The position numbers were made by a program, and so were the translations under genes. A stretch of 64,000 bases of DNA from Mucilaginibacter galii (GTDB lineage Bacteria; Bacteroidota; Bacteroidia; Sphingobacteriales; Sphingobacteriaceae), in the NCBI RefSeq assembly GCF_014635825.1, contig NZ_BMDO01000001.1, positions 992,001-1,056,000 on the forward strand, in the 5' to 3' direction. Numbering within the stretch: position 1 is the stretch's first letter; every line of letters starts with the position of its first letter. The notes beneath the pieces are model-generated. The model had not been told where the DNA came from. It did not search any database and saw only the letters and a program-made list of their open reading frames with translations. Positions 55,031 to 63,929 of this stretch are shown here, piece by piece.

Positions 55031-55930
55031 TTAGGCTTCTTTAGTGATGTTCAAAAACAGTTGTTCCAGATCTTTTTGTACTTTGCCAATGCTGTACACC
55101 TTGTGTCCGTTTTCATGTAAACCAGCATTAATGGCAGCGGTAACCTCTTTAGAGGCATAAGGCAGTGTTAAAAAGTTGTCGGTAACGTTAGTAACCTCAT
55201 ACCCGCCTTTTTTCAGGAAATTGGCAGCATCAACCGTGTTGTCGGTTTCTACCTGTACCATAGGTTGACTTATATCCTCGAGATCCTTAATACTACCCTG
55301 AAATAACATAGAACCGTGGTTAATGATGCCTACATGCGTAGCCATGCGCTCAATTTCGGCCAGTAAGTGGCTGCTTACAAAAACTGTTTTATTCTGCTCT
55401 TTAACCAGTTTTACCAACAGTTCCCTAACTTCAATAATCCCGTTAGGATCTAACCCATTGGTAGGTTCATCCAGAATCAATAGTTTAGGATCGGCCAGCA
55501 GCGCCAGGGCTATACCCAGGCGTTGTTTCATACCCAGTGAATAAGCACCTGCTTTTTTATGGGCGGCATCGTTCAAATGCACCAGCTTCAGCATATCATC
55601 GGCACGGCTGGTAGGCATTTGCAGCAAGCGTGCACGATTAATGAGATTTTCTTTACCGGTTAAGTGGGTATAGATAGCAGGCTGCTCAATAAGCGAACCT
55701 ATTTGCGACAGTATCTTAATACGGTTGCTTTGCAGCTCTTGCCCGAATATATTTATACTGCCTTCCTGTATTTTTAACAGGTTGAGCAGCATTTTTATAG
55801 TGGTGGTTTTACCGGCACCGTTAGGACCTAAAAAACCGTATATACTCCCCTCGGGCACCTGTAGGTTAAGCGACTTAACCACCAGCTGGTTGCCGAAGTA
55901 AAAGTTAAGATCCTGCGTTTGAATTACCAT
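55031..55930 (-). CDS. ABC transporter ATP-binding protein
   Basis: 299 residues. Walker A GPNGAGKTTTIKML, signature YSLGMKQRLGIALALL, Walker B KLLILDEPTNGLDPNG and the switch His in FVSSHLLAEIER are intact. The C-terminal extension (VQVETDNTVDAANFLKKGGYEV) is typical of bacitracin/lantibiotic-type ATPases. It starts seven bases inside the end of a small membrane-protein gene, so all three genes form one operon. Confidence 0.95.
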   Translation of the reverse strand: MVIQTQDLNFYFGNQLVVKSLNLQVPEGSIYGFLGPNGAGKTTTIKMLLNLLKIQEGSINIFGQELQSNRIKILSQIGSLIEQPAIYTHLTGKENLINRARLLQMPTSRADDMLKLVHLNDAAHKKAGAYSLGMKQRLGIALALLADPKLLILDEPTNGLDPNGIIEVRELLVKLVKEQNKTVFVSSHLLAEIERMATHVGIINHGSMLFQGSIKDLEDISQPMVQVETDNTVDAANFLKKGGYEVTNVTDNFLTLPYASKEVTAAINAGLHENGHKVYSIGKVQKDLEQLFLNITKEA

Positions 55931-56139
55931 AATTGATCTTTAGATACTGAACAAACAAATTTTACTAAATGTACACCTTTTGAGAACAAAGAGGTGGTTT
56001 GTTCAACACTGGCAACGCTATTATTTTCGGCGAAGTGTTTAGCTTGCTCAAATTGGTAGCTTACGCCCAAGATCACTGCAAAAAATACAGGGATTAATAA
56101 TAATATAAAAGGGTTAAGGTTTGATGTAAACTTTTTCAT
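55924..56139 (-). CDS. Small single-helix membrane protein coupled to the ABC exporter
   Basis: 71 residues from the ATG at 56137-56139. A short basic start (MKKFTSNLNPF) precedes one membrane helix (ILLLIPVFFAVILGVSYQF) and a polar tail of about 45 residues. It overlaps the ATPase gene by seven bases, suggesting coupling. I recognise no family. It may be an accessory or sensor of the exporter, or a small stress protein. Confidence 0.7.
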   Translation of the reverse strand: MKKFTSNLNPFILLLIPVFFAVILGVSYQFEQAKHFAENNSVASVEQTTSLFSKGVHLVKFVCSVSKDQLW

Positions 56140-56340
56140 TGTGACTGATTTGATGATACAAAGTAAAGTCAAAAGAATGTCACCATAAATTTAATTAGAC
56201 CAACTGACCGGAATTATAGATGAACGGGTATTTTACCCTATTAAACCGTTCATCGATAATTATAACCTGTTTATCGGTAAAATTACGGGGTGCATATAAT
56301 TTGCCGCATAAAGTGAGTTGCAACGTTTATATTAGGAGAA

Positions 56341-57354
56341 ATGAAAAAAAGCTGGCAAATATTTTGGCATACGTTTTTTTGGGTTAGCATCATTTCCTTT
56401 TTTGTATTTGTTGCGCATAATAATACCAAAATGACCGCTACCGACCTGGCGGTCACTTTTGCCGGATACGGGTTGATCAACATTGGTTTGTTTTACCTGA
56501 ACTACCTCAAGCTTATACCCCGCTACCTCGATAAAAAGATTTATGGTAAGTACATATTTGTAGTACTTATCACCGTTATACTTTTCGGGTTTCTTAAATA
56601 CGGACTGGGACTGCTTTTTCATCAGCATATATTAACCAGCCGCAACGGCAATACGATAAGTTTTGCCTCTTACTTTGTAAGTACCATATTTACCAGCTTA
56701 ATATTTATACTGTTAAGTATAATTTTACGCTTTACAGTAGACTGGTTTTTAAACGAGCGTATACAGCGCGATTTGGAAAACCAGCGCCTTACCGCCGAAT
56801 TGGCCTTGCTCAAGTCGCAAATTAATCCGCATTTTCTGTTCAATTCGCTTAACAGTATTTATTCGCTGGCTTATCAGCGTGCCGAAAACACGCCCGAGGC
56901 TATCTTAAAGCTATCGGAAATTATGCGTTACATGCTGTATGAATGTAACGATAATAAGGTTGACCTGGCCAATGAGTTACAGTACCTTCAAAACTTTATA
57001 GATCTGCAAAAGATTCGTTTTGGCGATAATTCATACGTTAATTTTCAGGTAGAGGGAATAATTACCAACCAGCGTATTGTGCCGTTGCTGCTTATATCTT
57101 TTATTGAGAATGCCTTTAAACATGGTGTAGCTAATGATGCCGCATCGCCAATACAACTTAAAATTACGGTCGACGATGGTCACCTGCATTTTTACATGCA
57201 CAACCGCAAACACTTGCACAACCGCGATGCTGCCGGCGGCATAGGCCTAAACAATGTTAAGCGCCGATTAAAATTATTATATCCTAACCAATATCATTTA
57301 ATTATTAATGATACGGTTGATACCTATACTTGCGAATTATCATTAATTTTATAG
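56341..57354 (+). CDS. Sensor histidine kinase, LytS/YehU type
   Basis: 337 residues. Four membrane helices in the first 140 residues, with no separate sensor domain, then the His_kinase domain QINPHFLFNSLNSIYSLAY with the phosphorylated His164, and an atypical ATPase domain (VPLLLISFIENAFKHGV, GGIGLNNVKRRLKLLYP). It is divergent from the ABC exporter operon and one base before a LytTR regulator, so it may control the exporter. The signal is unknown. Confidence 0.93.
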   Translation: MKKSWQIFWHTFFWVSIISFFVFVAHNNTKMTATDLAVTFAGYGLINIGLFYLNYLKLIPRYLDKKIYGKYIFVVLITVILFGFLKYGLGLLFHQHILTSRNGNTISFASYFVSTIFTSLIFILLSIILRFTVDWFLNERIQRDLENQRLTAELALLKSQINPHFLFNSLNSIYSLAYQRAENTPEAILKLSEIMRYMLYECNDNKVDLANELQYLQNFIDLQKIRFGDNSYVNFQVEGIITNQRIVPLLLISFIENAFKHGVANDAASPIQLKITVDDGHLHFYMHNRKHLHNRDAAGGIGLNNVKRRLKLLYPNQYHLIINDTVDTYTCELSLIL

Positions 57355-57355
57355 C

Positions 57356-58081
57356 ATGATACGATGTCTGGTAGTTGATGATGAGCCTTTGGCTTTACAT
57401 GTGGTAGAGGACTACATATCAAAAATTCCGTTTTTACAGCTGGTAAAAGCCACCACCAGCGCCATTGAAGCACTTACATTGGTGCAGGACGGCGGTATTG
57501 ACCTTGTTTTTTTAGATGTACAGATGCCCGAGCTTACCGGCATTCAATTTTTACGGATATCCAACGGCAAGGCCAGAGTTATATTAACCACCGCATACCC
57601 TCAATACGCTTTGCAGGGGTATGAACTTGATGCTACCGATTACCTGCTTAAACCTATTGCCTTCGACCGTTTTTACAAAGCTGCGCAAAAGGTACAGGCT
57701 ACCATGTTCCCGGCCAATAAGCCTGTAGAAAAAGAGGAACAGCAACCACAATCAGACTTCTCTAACGATTTTATTTTTGTTAAAACCGAGCATAAAATAC
57801 AAAAGGTATATCTTAAAGACATCCTTTTTATTGAGGGGTTGAAAGATTACATCTCCATATTTACACCGGCCGAGCGTATTATTACGCTACAAAACATGAA
57901 AAAAGTAGAAGATGCTTTGCCCGAGCGCCACTTCATCAGGGTGCATCGCTCCTACATTGTGGCCGTTAACAAAATTGACAGCATTGAGCGCAGCCGTATT
58001 TTTATAGGCGATAAAGTGATTCCAATCGGAGATACCTACCGCGACGATTTCTTTAAGATGGTAGAGGAGAAGAACATATAA
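57356..58081 (+). CDS. LytTR family response regulator
   Basis: 241 residues. A receiver domain with acidic D8/D9/E10, phospho-acceptor D54 (VFLDVQMPE) and K99 (YLLKPI), then a LytTR DNA-binding domain from about 137 (FVKTEHKIQKVYLKDILFIEGLKDYISI, RHFIRVHRSYIVAVNKID). It is the partner of the preceding kinase. Targets are unknown; the divergent exporter is an obvious candidate. Confidence 0.95.
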   Translation: MIRCLVVDDEPLALHVVEDYISKIPFLQLVKATTSAIEALTLVQDGGIDLVFLDVQMPELTGIQFLRISNGKARVILTTAYPQYALQGYELDATDYLLKPIAFDRFYKAAQKVQATMFPANKPVEKEEQQPQSDFSNDFIFVKTEHKIQKVYLKDILFIEGLKDYISIFTPAERIITLQNMKKVEDALPERHFIRVHRSYIVAVNKIDSIERSRIFIGDKVIPIGDTYRDDFFKMVEEKNI

Positions 58082-58082
58082 G

Positions 58083-58222
58083 CCCCAGCCCCCCTAAAGG
58101 GGGAGGATAGACACAAGAGCCAAGAAGCAAGAACTTAGATAAACGGCTCAAAATACTCTTGTTTCGTGGCTCTTGTCTCTTGGATCTTTTGCTTCCCCTT
58201 TAAGGGTGTTAGGGTGTTCTTT
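58083..58222. repeat. Nested inverted repeats between convergent genes
   Basis: Outer GC-rich arms at about 58085-58106 (CCCCAGCCCCCCTAAAGGGG) and 58194-58217 flank an inner imperfect inverted repeat, 58113-58131 with 58158-58176 (ACAAGAGCCA core, two mismatches). The whole can fold into one long stem and could terminate both flanking genes. It belongs by look to the GC-rich dispersed family of the window. Confidence 0.65.
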
Positions 58223-58940
58223 TTCGGATCGCCTCCTCGGCTTCCTTAACTAATACATCTGCAGTGCGGCCGTTAGGTTCAATAGGGGTAAGCACTTCAA
58301 AGGTTAAATGCTCAAACGGGCCAAGCGGGTAAATGCCATGTTGCACCATTTTCCAAGCATTGTTAATAGCAATGGGCACCAACAAAGCATTGGGGCATTT
58401 CTTAAGTATAGTAGCCACCCCTGCCGATTGAAAGGGTTTTACATGCCCGTCTTTAGATCGTGTGCCTTCCGGAAATATTACGGCCGACCAATTGTTATCC
58501 TTCATACGGGTACCAAACTTAACCAGTTCGGTAATTGATTGACGCGGATCTTTGCGGTCTATGTTGGCACCACCGCCTACTTTTAAATTATAGGAAATAG
58601 AAAGAATACCTTTGGTCAGCTCTATTTTGGAGATGAATTTAGCATGGTACTTGCGCAAGTAATAAATAAGCGGCGGCACATCGTACATGCTTTGGTGGTT
58701 GCAAATAAAGATGATAGGGCGGCCTATGGGCAGGTTTTGTTTGTTGGTAAATGTAACACGGTTACCCAACAAATAGTAAGTTTTAGTAAGAAAGTAATTT
58801 AAAATATCTACCGATCTTTTGTGTGCGGCATAGCCAAAAGCCGTATAGCAAACCCACTGTATGGGTTGAAATATCAAGAGAAGTAACCCAAACGCAGGAT
58901 AATGAATGGCCGAAAGAATGTATCCGAAAAACTTTTTCAT
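58209..58940 (-). CDS. plsC: 1-acyl-sn-glycerol-3-phosphate acyltransferase
   Basis: 243 residues. The acyltransferase box NHQSMYD (NHxxxxD) near residue 82, VGGGANIDRKDPRQS, FPEGTRSKDGHVKPFQSAG and VPIAINNAWKM are the four PlsC motifs. The N-terminal hydrophobic stretch anchors it in the membrane. It makes phosphatidic acid. It stands alone, convergent with the response regulator gene. Confidence 0.93.
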   Translation of the reverse strand: MKKFFGYILSAIHYPAFGLLLLIFQPIQWVCYTAFGYAAHKRSVDILNYFLTKTYYLLGNRVTFTNKQNLPIGRPIIFICNHQSMYDVPPLIYYLRKYHAKFISKIELTKGILSISYNLKVGGGANIDRKDPRQSITELVKFGTRMKDNNWSAVIFPEGTRSKDGHVKPFQSAGVATILKKCPNALLVPIAINNAWKMVQHGIYPLGPFEHLTFEVLTPIEPNGRTADVLVKEAEEAIRKRTP

Positions 58941-59042
58941 TAAACTACAAAGGTAATATTTTGGAGTAAAGAGTAGAGAATCAAGAGTACAGATTAAACA
59001 AATCTATATTCCCGATTCTATATTCTGTACCTAATACCTAAG

Positions 59043-59606
59043 TTAAAGTTTACCTTCCATGATCATTAGCTGCACTCTCAAAACGGCAGCTACCGTTAAT
59101 GAATCGGTAATTTCGCTATTGCATACCATGCGGTATACCTCACTGAAAGGAAGTTTTTTGATGATGAGTTGTTCGGTTTCTTCGGGCTCGGCTTCAAACT
59201 GTTCCAAATCCTGGGCTAAATAAACGCTGCCATATTCATCCCCTACCGAATTGGAAAGGTGGATGCGGTTAAGTTCGGTCCAGCGGTGGGCTTTTAAGCC
59301 GGTTTCTTCCAAAAGCTCGCGTTTGGCACTATCCAAAGGATCGGTACCCAACGGCGCACCACCCTCGGGCATTTCCCAGCTATACTGGTTAAGCACAAAA
59401 CGGTATTGGCCCACCAGGTAAGTGTTCATATCCTTATCGAGCGGTAAAACACCTATAGCCCGGTTTTTATAATGAATCTTACCATAAATACCGGGATTGC
59501 CCGATGGATTGATCACCTCGTGATGAATAAGGCTGATCCATGGATTACTGTATACTTCTTCTTGAGAGGTTATTTGCCAGGGATTTTCTTCCGAATTATT
59601 TACCAT
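59043..59606 (-). CDS. NUDIX hydrolase
   Basis: 187 residues. The Nudix box reads GGAPLGTDPLDSAKRELLEETG; the REL-x-EE core that binds metal is intact, but the first conserved Glu (Gx5E) is replaced by Thr. VYLAQDLEQFEAEPEETE downstream resembles ADP-ribose pyrophosphatases. It likely hydrolyses a nucleoside diphosphate linked to another group. It is 12 bases downstream of the M28 peptidase gene. Confidence 0.9.
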   Translation of the reverse strand: MVNNSEENPWQITSQEEVYSNPWISLIHHEVINPSGNPGIYGKIHYKNRAIGVLPLDKDMNTYLVGQYRFVLNQYSWEMPEGGAPLGTDPLDSAKRELLEETGLKAHRWTELNRIHLSNSVGDEYGSVYLAQDLEQFEAEPEETEQLIIKKLPFSEVYRMVCNSEITDSLTVAAVLRVQLMIMEGKL

Positions 59607-59618
59607 AATATATCCTCT

Positions 59619-60971
59619 TTATCTTACCGGCTTGGGGTAAACGGCCAGGCTCTCATGGCCATCGGCGTCCACAGCCTGTACCGCAAAGAAATAATTATCT
59701 TTCGAATATTCTGAAGTAAACTCAGTACCGGTTACAAATATCTTCTTTTCCCAATAGGGGTTAATGGTTTCGCGCATTAAAATGTAGTAGCCTGCCGGTT
59801 GTTTGCCTGCTTTGGGAGCTTCCCACTTCAGTGTAGTTTTATTGGTTAAGCCACTGGTGCTTACACCCACATTTTGAGGCTGTGCTGGTGCCATGGCCAG
59901 GTTGGCCAGCACCGATAAGTTCATCCTCGCTACTTTTTGAATGTAATCGTAATCGGCAAAATCGGGCATATCGCCATAATCAACGCCCTTTTCCTTGCGC
60001 ACGTTTTGATGCTGACGGTTAAAATCTTCGTTCATCTCGGTAAAGCGCACTGCGGTAAACCCATTTTGCAGAAAAGGTGTTTGATCCCCTCCACGCAAAA
60101 AGCGGTCGCGCCGATAGATCATTTTCACATCCAGGTGGTCCACATAACGCTCGCCAATCTCTTTTACATAACGCGCTAACTGGCGCGACGGACTATCATT
60201 TTCACCGCCATTTCCTATCAGGCTGTTAATAGCGCGTGCATCACCGGCAGCCGTAGAGGGCACCCCTTCGCTGAATACGCGTATAGTGCTGTTGTTTTTA
60301 AGTCCGTTTTCCATGCCGTAGGTGTTACCTACAATATCATTATTGAGCATGGCATCTACGTTCCATTTTTCGGCTTTGGCACGTTTGGCTACGTTGGTAG
60401 AGCCGTTTAAGCCCTGCTCCTCGCCTACTACGGTCATAAATATAATAGTTGCCGGGAATGAACGTTTAGCCATCACCCGGGCCAGTTCCATAGATACGGC
60501 GGTACCTGAAGCATCATCCACTGCACCTGGAGCCACTGAAGATGAATCTTTTATATCATTTACCCGTGAATCATAATGGCCTGATACCATGTAGATTCGG
60601 GTATCGGTTGGGTCGGCGCCTTTGAGGATGGCCAGCACGTTTTTCAGTACTGTGGGTTTGCCTATGCGGCCACCTGCGGGTTGAGTAAAGGTGTCAAATT
60701 CTACTTTCATGCGGCCGTTAGAGGCGGCGGCATAGCGTTCCATTTCGGCTTTGATCCAGTTGCGGGCGGCACCTATACCGGTGGTTTTACTGGTGGTATC
60801 GCTCAGGGTGTGGCGGGTTTTGAAGGTAACCAACTTACGCACAATAGCTTCTATATTTTGAGAAGACACCTCGTTATCCATTTGCTTAATGGCGGCATCT
60901 TGTTTAACCGTGGTTTGCGCCATGGCAGCAGGCACAACAAACAACAAGGGAAGTAAAAGTTTAAATTTCAT
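59619..60971 (-). CDS. Secreted M28 family metallopeptidase
   Basis: 450 residues. A signal peptide (MKFKLLLPLLFVVPAAMAQ) and the M28 zinc-site residues: His and Asp in MVSGHYDSR and PGAVDDASGTA, the catalytic Glu in VVGEEQGLNGS, Asp in LNNDIVGNTYG and a late His in EDFNRQHQNVRKEKG. A fibronectin-III-like domain occupies the last 90 residues (TLKWEAPKAGKQPAGYYILMRE). It is an aminopeptidase-type enzyme, probably periplasmic. No T9SS C-terminal signal is seen. Confidence 0.92.
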   Translation of the reverse strand: MKFKLLLPLLFVVPAAMAQTTVKQDAAIKQMDNEVSSQNIEAIVRKLVTFKTRHTLSDTTSKTTGIGAARNWIKAEMERYAAASNGRMKVEFDTFTQPAGGRIGKPTVLKNVLAILKGADPTDTRIYMVSGHYDSRVNDIKDSSSVAPGAVDDASGTAVSMELARVMAKRSFPATIIFMTVVGEEQGLNGSTNVAKRAKAEKWNVDAMLNNDIVGNTYGMENGLKNNSTIRVFSEGVPSTAAGDARAINSLIGNGGENDSPSRQLARYVKEIGERYVDHLDVKMIYRRDRFLRGGDQTPFLQNGFTAVRFTEMNEDFNRQHQNVRKEKGVDYGDMPDFADYDYIQKVARMNLSVLANLAMAPAQPQNVGVSTSGLTNKTTLKWEAPKAGKQPAGYYILMRETINPYWEKKIFVTGTEFTSEYSKDNYFFAVQAVDADGHESLAVYPKPVR

Positions 60972-61381
60972 GAAACGGGGTATTTATCATAGCAAGATAC
61001 TGTTTAGCCCCAACAAGTACACTTTGCGAAACAAGATTTTTACTTAAAAATATTACCTGTAAAATGCCATTTTGGGCTTTTCAAAAGTTCATATAATTAC
61101 CGAAACTCCTCCAATAATTACAAAAAACTTCATATTTCCTCAAAAAAGTAGATGGGAAAAATTAGGCTTTGATTTTCGGGGTTTGGGGTCATATCGAAGA
61201 CTTTTCAAGACCGGTGAAAACTGGTTAAAAGATTTTCAAAAGTTTATTAGACCCCTCCCTCCCAAAACTCGAGCCGGCCGCACCCCCCCCCCGTGGGAGG
61301 GAATTATAAGATCTCTTTTTTCGGAGCGTAAAAAAGGCCGCCCTTTTGGGGCGACCTATTATAATGTTATATACGGTAAGC
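60972..61381. other. Intergenic region with GC-rich repeat and C10 run
   Basis: 410 bases between two peptidase genes. An open frame here reads through repeats and is not credible. It holds a GC-rich inverted piece at about 61252-61304 (CCCCTCCCTCCC ... GTGGGAGGG), a run of ten C at 61283-61292, and the terminator of the M1 peptidase gene. A weak -7-like TATCTTG precedes the M28 gene at about 60992-60998. Confidence 0.6.
61330..61357 (-). terminator. Terminator after the M1 peptidase gene
   Basis: On the minus strand GGUCGCCC / GGGCGGCC, with one G-U pair and a short A-rich loop, followed by six U's. It lies about 25 bases after the peptidase stop. Confidence 0.9.
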
Positions 61382-63877
61382 TTACTTCAATGCGGCAATG
61401 GCGGCATCTGCGGCTTTTACCGAAGCTTCGTCTTTAGCTCGTTGGGTTTTTATACCTTCTAAAATGGTAACCAACGCAGGGGCTACGCCATATTGCTTGT
61501 AACGTACGCCTGTTGCCTTGATCTGCTCAATACCTTGCAGTGCATAAGCCGAACTTTGCAAACGGCCAATGTAAGCGGCGTAGTTGCGCATTACAGAAAA
61601 TTTGCCTTGCGCATCGGCTTCCTCAAACTTTTGGTTTACGTATGGCCACTCAGCGTCGGTGCCATTGGCAGCATAAATATTCAGGATAGATTGAGACAAA
61701 TCGCCTTCACTATCTTTTTCCAGACCTTTAGCCATAGTTAAACTGGCAGCAGGGTCTAAAGCGGCTAAACCGTTAAGCGCGGCCGATTGTACGGCGTACG
61801 ACTGGCTACCCAGTGCTTGTTTGAACAAAGTAGTATTGCCCGAGGCTTTCAACCCACCTAAAGCGTTTAAGGCTGCTGCTTTCACCAGGTTGTTAGGATC
61901 GGTTTGGGCCATTGAAACCAGGATAGGTTGTGCAGCGTTGCGCACATCATCGTTGCTTAATTTCAGGGCTTTGATGGCTTCAATGCGTATACCGTAGTAC
62001 TTGTCTTTTAACGCAGCAACAATAATCTTGCGGCCATTGGCATCGCTTGATGCCTGGTTGCGTGCCCAGGTTACCGCCTCTAACCTATCCAGGTACAATG
62101 GTGCATTAGCATACTGGTAAGCAAACTCATCACCGGTTTTAGTATCTGTCTTTTTAGCTAACAGCATTTTTTCGGCATCTACGTTTACCAGTTCGGGCTT
62201 GGCAGCTACCTTGAACGTAAGCGTGTCTGACTTGGTGCGCAACCATACCTGCTGGCGGGTTTTCTTACCCCCTACATACAAATCGACCGCTATTGGCAAG
62301 GTAAAGGCATTGCCTGCCTGAGTTTGCTGCACATAAACCGATTGGGTTTTGTTAGCAGCATCCCAACCGTAAGTAATATTTAAAATAGGGTGACCGGCGT
62401 TGTAGTACCATTGGTTAAAGAACCAGTTGAGGTCTTTACCGCTTGCCTCTTCTAAAGCTAAACGCAATTGCTGCGCTTCACCATTTTTAAGGGCATTGGT
62501 TTTGAGGTAAATATTCAGGCCTTTATAAAAAGCTTCGTTACCCAAATAGTTGCGCAGCATATATAATATAGAACCACCTTTTTGGTAGGTCACAACATCA
62601 AACATGTCTTCCTTGTCATTATAATAGAAACGAACCAGGTTTTTGGTGGCAGCATCAGGGGCATTTAAGTATGACCTACGGTCGCCGTTAATATGGGCAT
62701 CGCCTTCGTCTTTACCGTATTTGTGCTCGGCCCAAAGGGTTTCGCTAAAATCAGCGAACGATTCGTTCACGGTCAGGTTGCTCCAGCTTTCGGCGGTTAC
62801 ATAATCGCCAAACCACTGGTGAAACAGCTCGTGCACTACTGTGCTTTCACCTTGTGCAGTATTGTAATAACGGTCTAATAACTGGCGTGGAGTACCTTGC
62901 ACATAATCGCCATGCAGGGTGGCACTGGTATTTTCCATAGCACCGCTCACGTAATCGCGTACTACAATTTGTGCGTACTTGTTCCACGGGTAATCTACCC
63001 CTAAGGTTTTGGAGTAAAACTCAATTACTTCGGGCGTGTAACCAAAAATATTTTTAGCATAAGGAGCATATTTAGGTTCTAGGTAATAGCTTACTTCTTT
63101 ACCTTTCCAAACGTCTTTAGTGATCTTGAAATCGCCCACAGCCATCATGAATAAATAAGGCGAATGCGGCAGATCCATTTTCCAGTAATCAGTACGGGTG
63201 CCGTTACCATTACTTTTTTGCGATACCAGTTTACCGTTACTCAGGGTAACGTACTTGGATGGCACCGTCATGTAAATCTCTTCGGTAGTTTTCTGGCTTG
63301 GCTTATCAATAGTTGGAAACCAGGCCGATGAGCTTTCGGTTTCGCCCTGTGTCCAGATCTGTACCGGTTTGCCTTTTACGGTGCTATCGGGGTTAATAAA
63401 ATATAAACCCTTGGCATCGCTAATAGCCATACTGCCTTGCACTTTTAGCTGATCGGGCTTGGAGGTATAGTCGATGTAAACGATATAGTTTTCGCCGGGA
63501 TTGTAAACCTTATCCAGCTTAATGTTGAGCGAAAGGCTATCGTAAGTAAATTTCAGCGGCGTATTTTTTCCGGCCTTTACTACGGCAATGGTTTTAATAT
63601 CCATTCCCTTAGCATCCAAACGCAACGAATCTGTTTTGTAAGCGTGCGGCTTTAACGTAACCCACTCCTTACCGTACATAAAGCGTTTTTTATAATCAAA
63701 ACGCACATCGAGCTTGGTGTGTACCAAATCGTTGATCTTTTCGGGCGTGGCGCGGTAAATTTTCAGGTTAGGGTTTTCGGGCGGCGCAGGCGCAGTGGTT
63801 TGTGCCAAAGCGGGCGCATTAATAGCCGCCATGCACAGGGCAACCCATAATAATGCCTTAGGTTTGTTTATCAACAT
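61382..63877 (-). CDS. Secreted M1 family aminopeptidase with HEAT-like tail
   Basis: 831 residues. A signal peptide (ALLWVALCMAAINAPALAQ), an N-terminal beta domain, then the gluzincin domain with SGAMENTSAT (GxMEN exopeptidase motif), zinc ligands HELFHQWFGD (HExxH) and the third ligand Glu in NESFADF 19 residues on. The C-terminal 250 residues are helical HEAT/ARM-like repeats (AALNALGGLKASGN, AALNGLAALDPAAS). It removes N-terminal residues from peptides, probably in the periplasm. No type IX C-terminal domain is evident. Confidence 0.95.
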   Translation of the reverse strand: MLINKPKALLWVALCMAAINAPALAQTTAPAPPENPNLKIYRATPEKINDLVHTKLDVRFDYKKRFMYGKEWVTLKPHAYKTDSLRLDAKGMDIKTIAVVKAGKNTPLKFTYDSLSLNIKLDKVYNPGENYIVYIDYTSKPDQLKVQGSMAISDAKGLYFINPDSTVKGKPVQIWTQGETESSSAWFPTIDKPSQKTTEEIYMTVPSKYVTLSNGKLVSQKSNGNGTRTDYWKMDLPHSPYLFMMAVGDFKITKDVWKGKEVSYYLEPKYAPYAKNIFGYTPEVIEFYSKTLGVDYPWNKYAQIVVRDYVSGAMENTSATLHGDYVQGTPRQLLDRYYNTAQGESTVVHELFHQWFGDYVTAESWSNLTVNESFADFSETLWAEHKYGKDEGDAHINGDRRSYLNAPDAATKNLVRFYYNDKEDMFDVVTYQKGGSILYMLRNYLGNEAFYKGLNIYLKTNALKNGEAQQLRLALEEASGKDLNWFFNQWYYNAGHPILNITYGWDAANKTQSVYVQQTQAGNAFTLPIAVDLYVGGKKTRQQVWLRTKSDTLTFKVAAKPELVNVDAEKMLLAKKTDTKTGDEFAYQYANAPLYLDRLEAVTWARNQASSDANGRKIIVAALKDKYYGIRIEAIKALKLSNDDVRNAAQPILVSMAQTDPNNLVKAAALNALGGLKASGNTTLFKQALGSQSYAVQSAALNGLAALDPAASLTMAKGLEKDSEGDLSQSILNIYAANGTDAEWPYVNQKFEEADAQGKFSVMRNYAAYIGRLQSSAYALQGIEQIKATGVRYKQYGVAPALVTILEGIKTQRAKDEASVKAADAAIAALK

Positions 63878-63929
63878 ATGAGCTTAGTAATAAAATAGTT
63901 CTTAATTATAATCATACGCCATTACATTC

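Noticed and set aside
61072..61437. 121-codon plus-strand open frame between the peptidase genes
   Set aside because: It reads through GC-rich repeats and the terminator of the M1 gene and into its 3' end; no start signal or family match.
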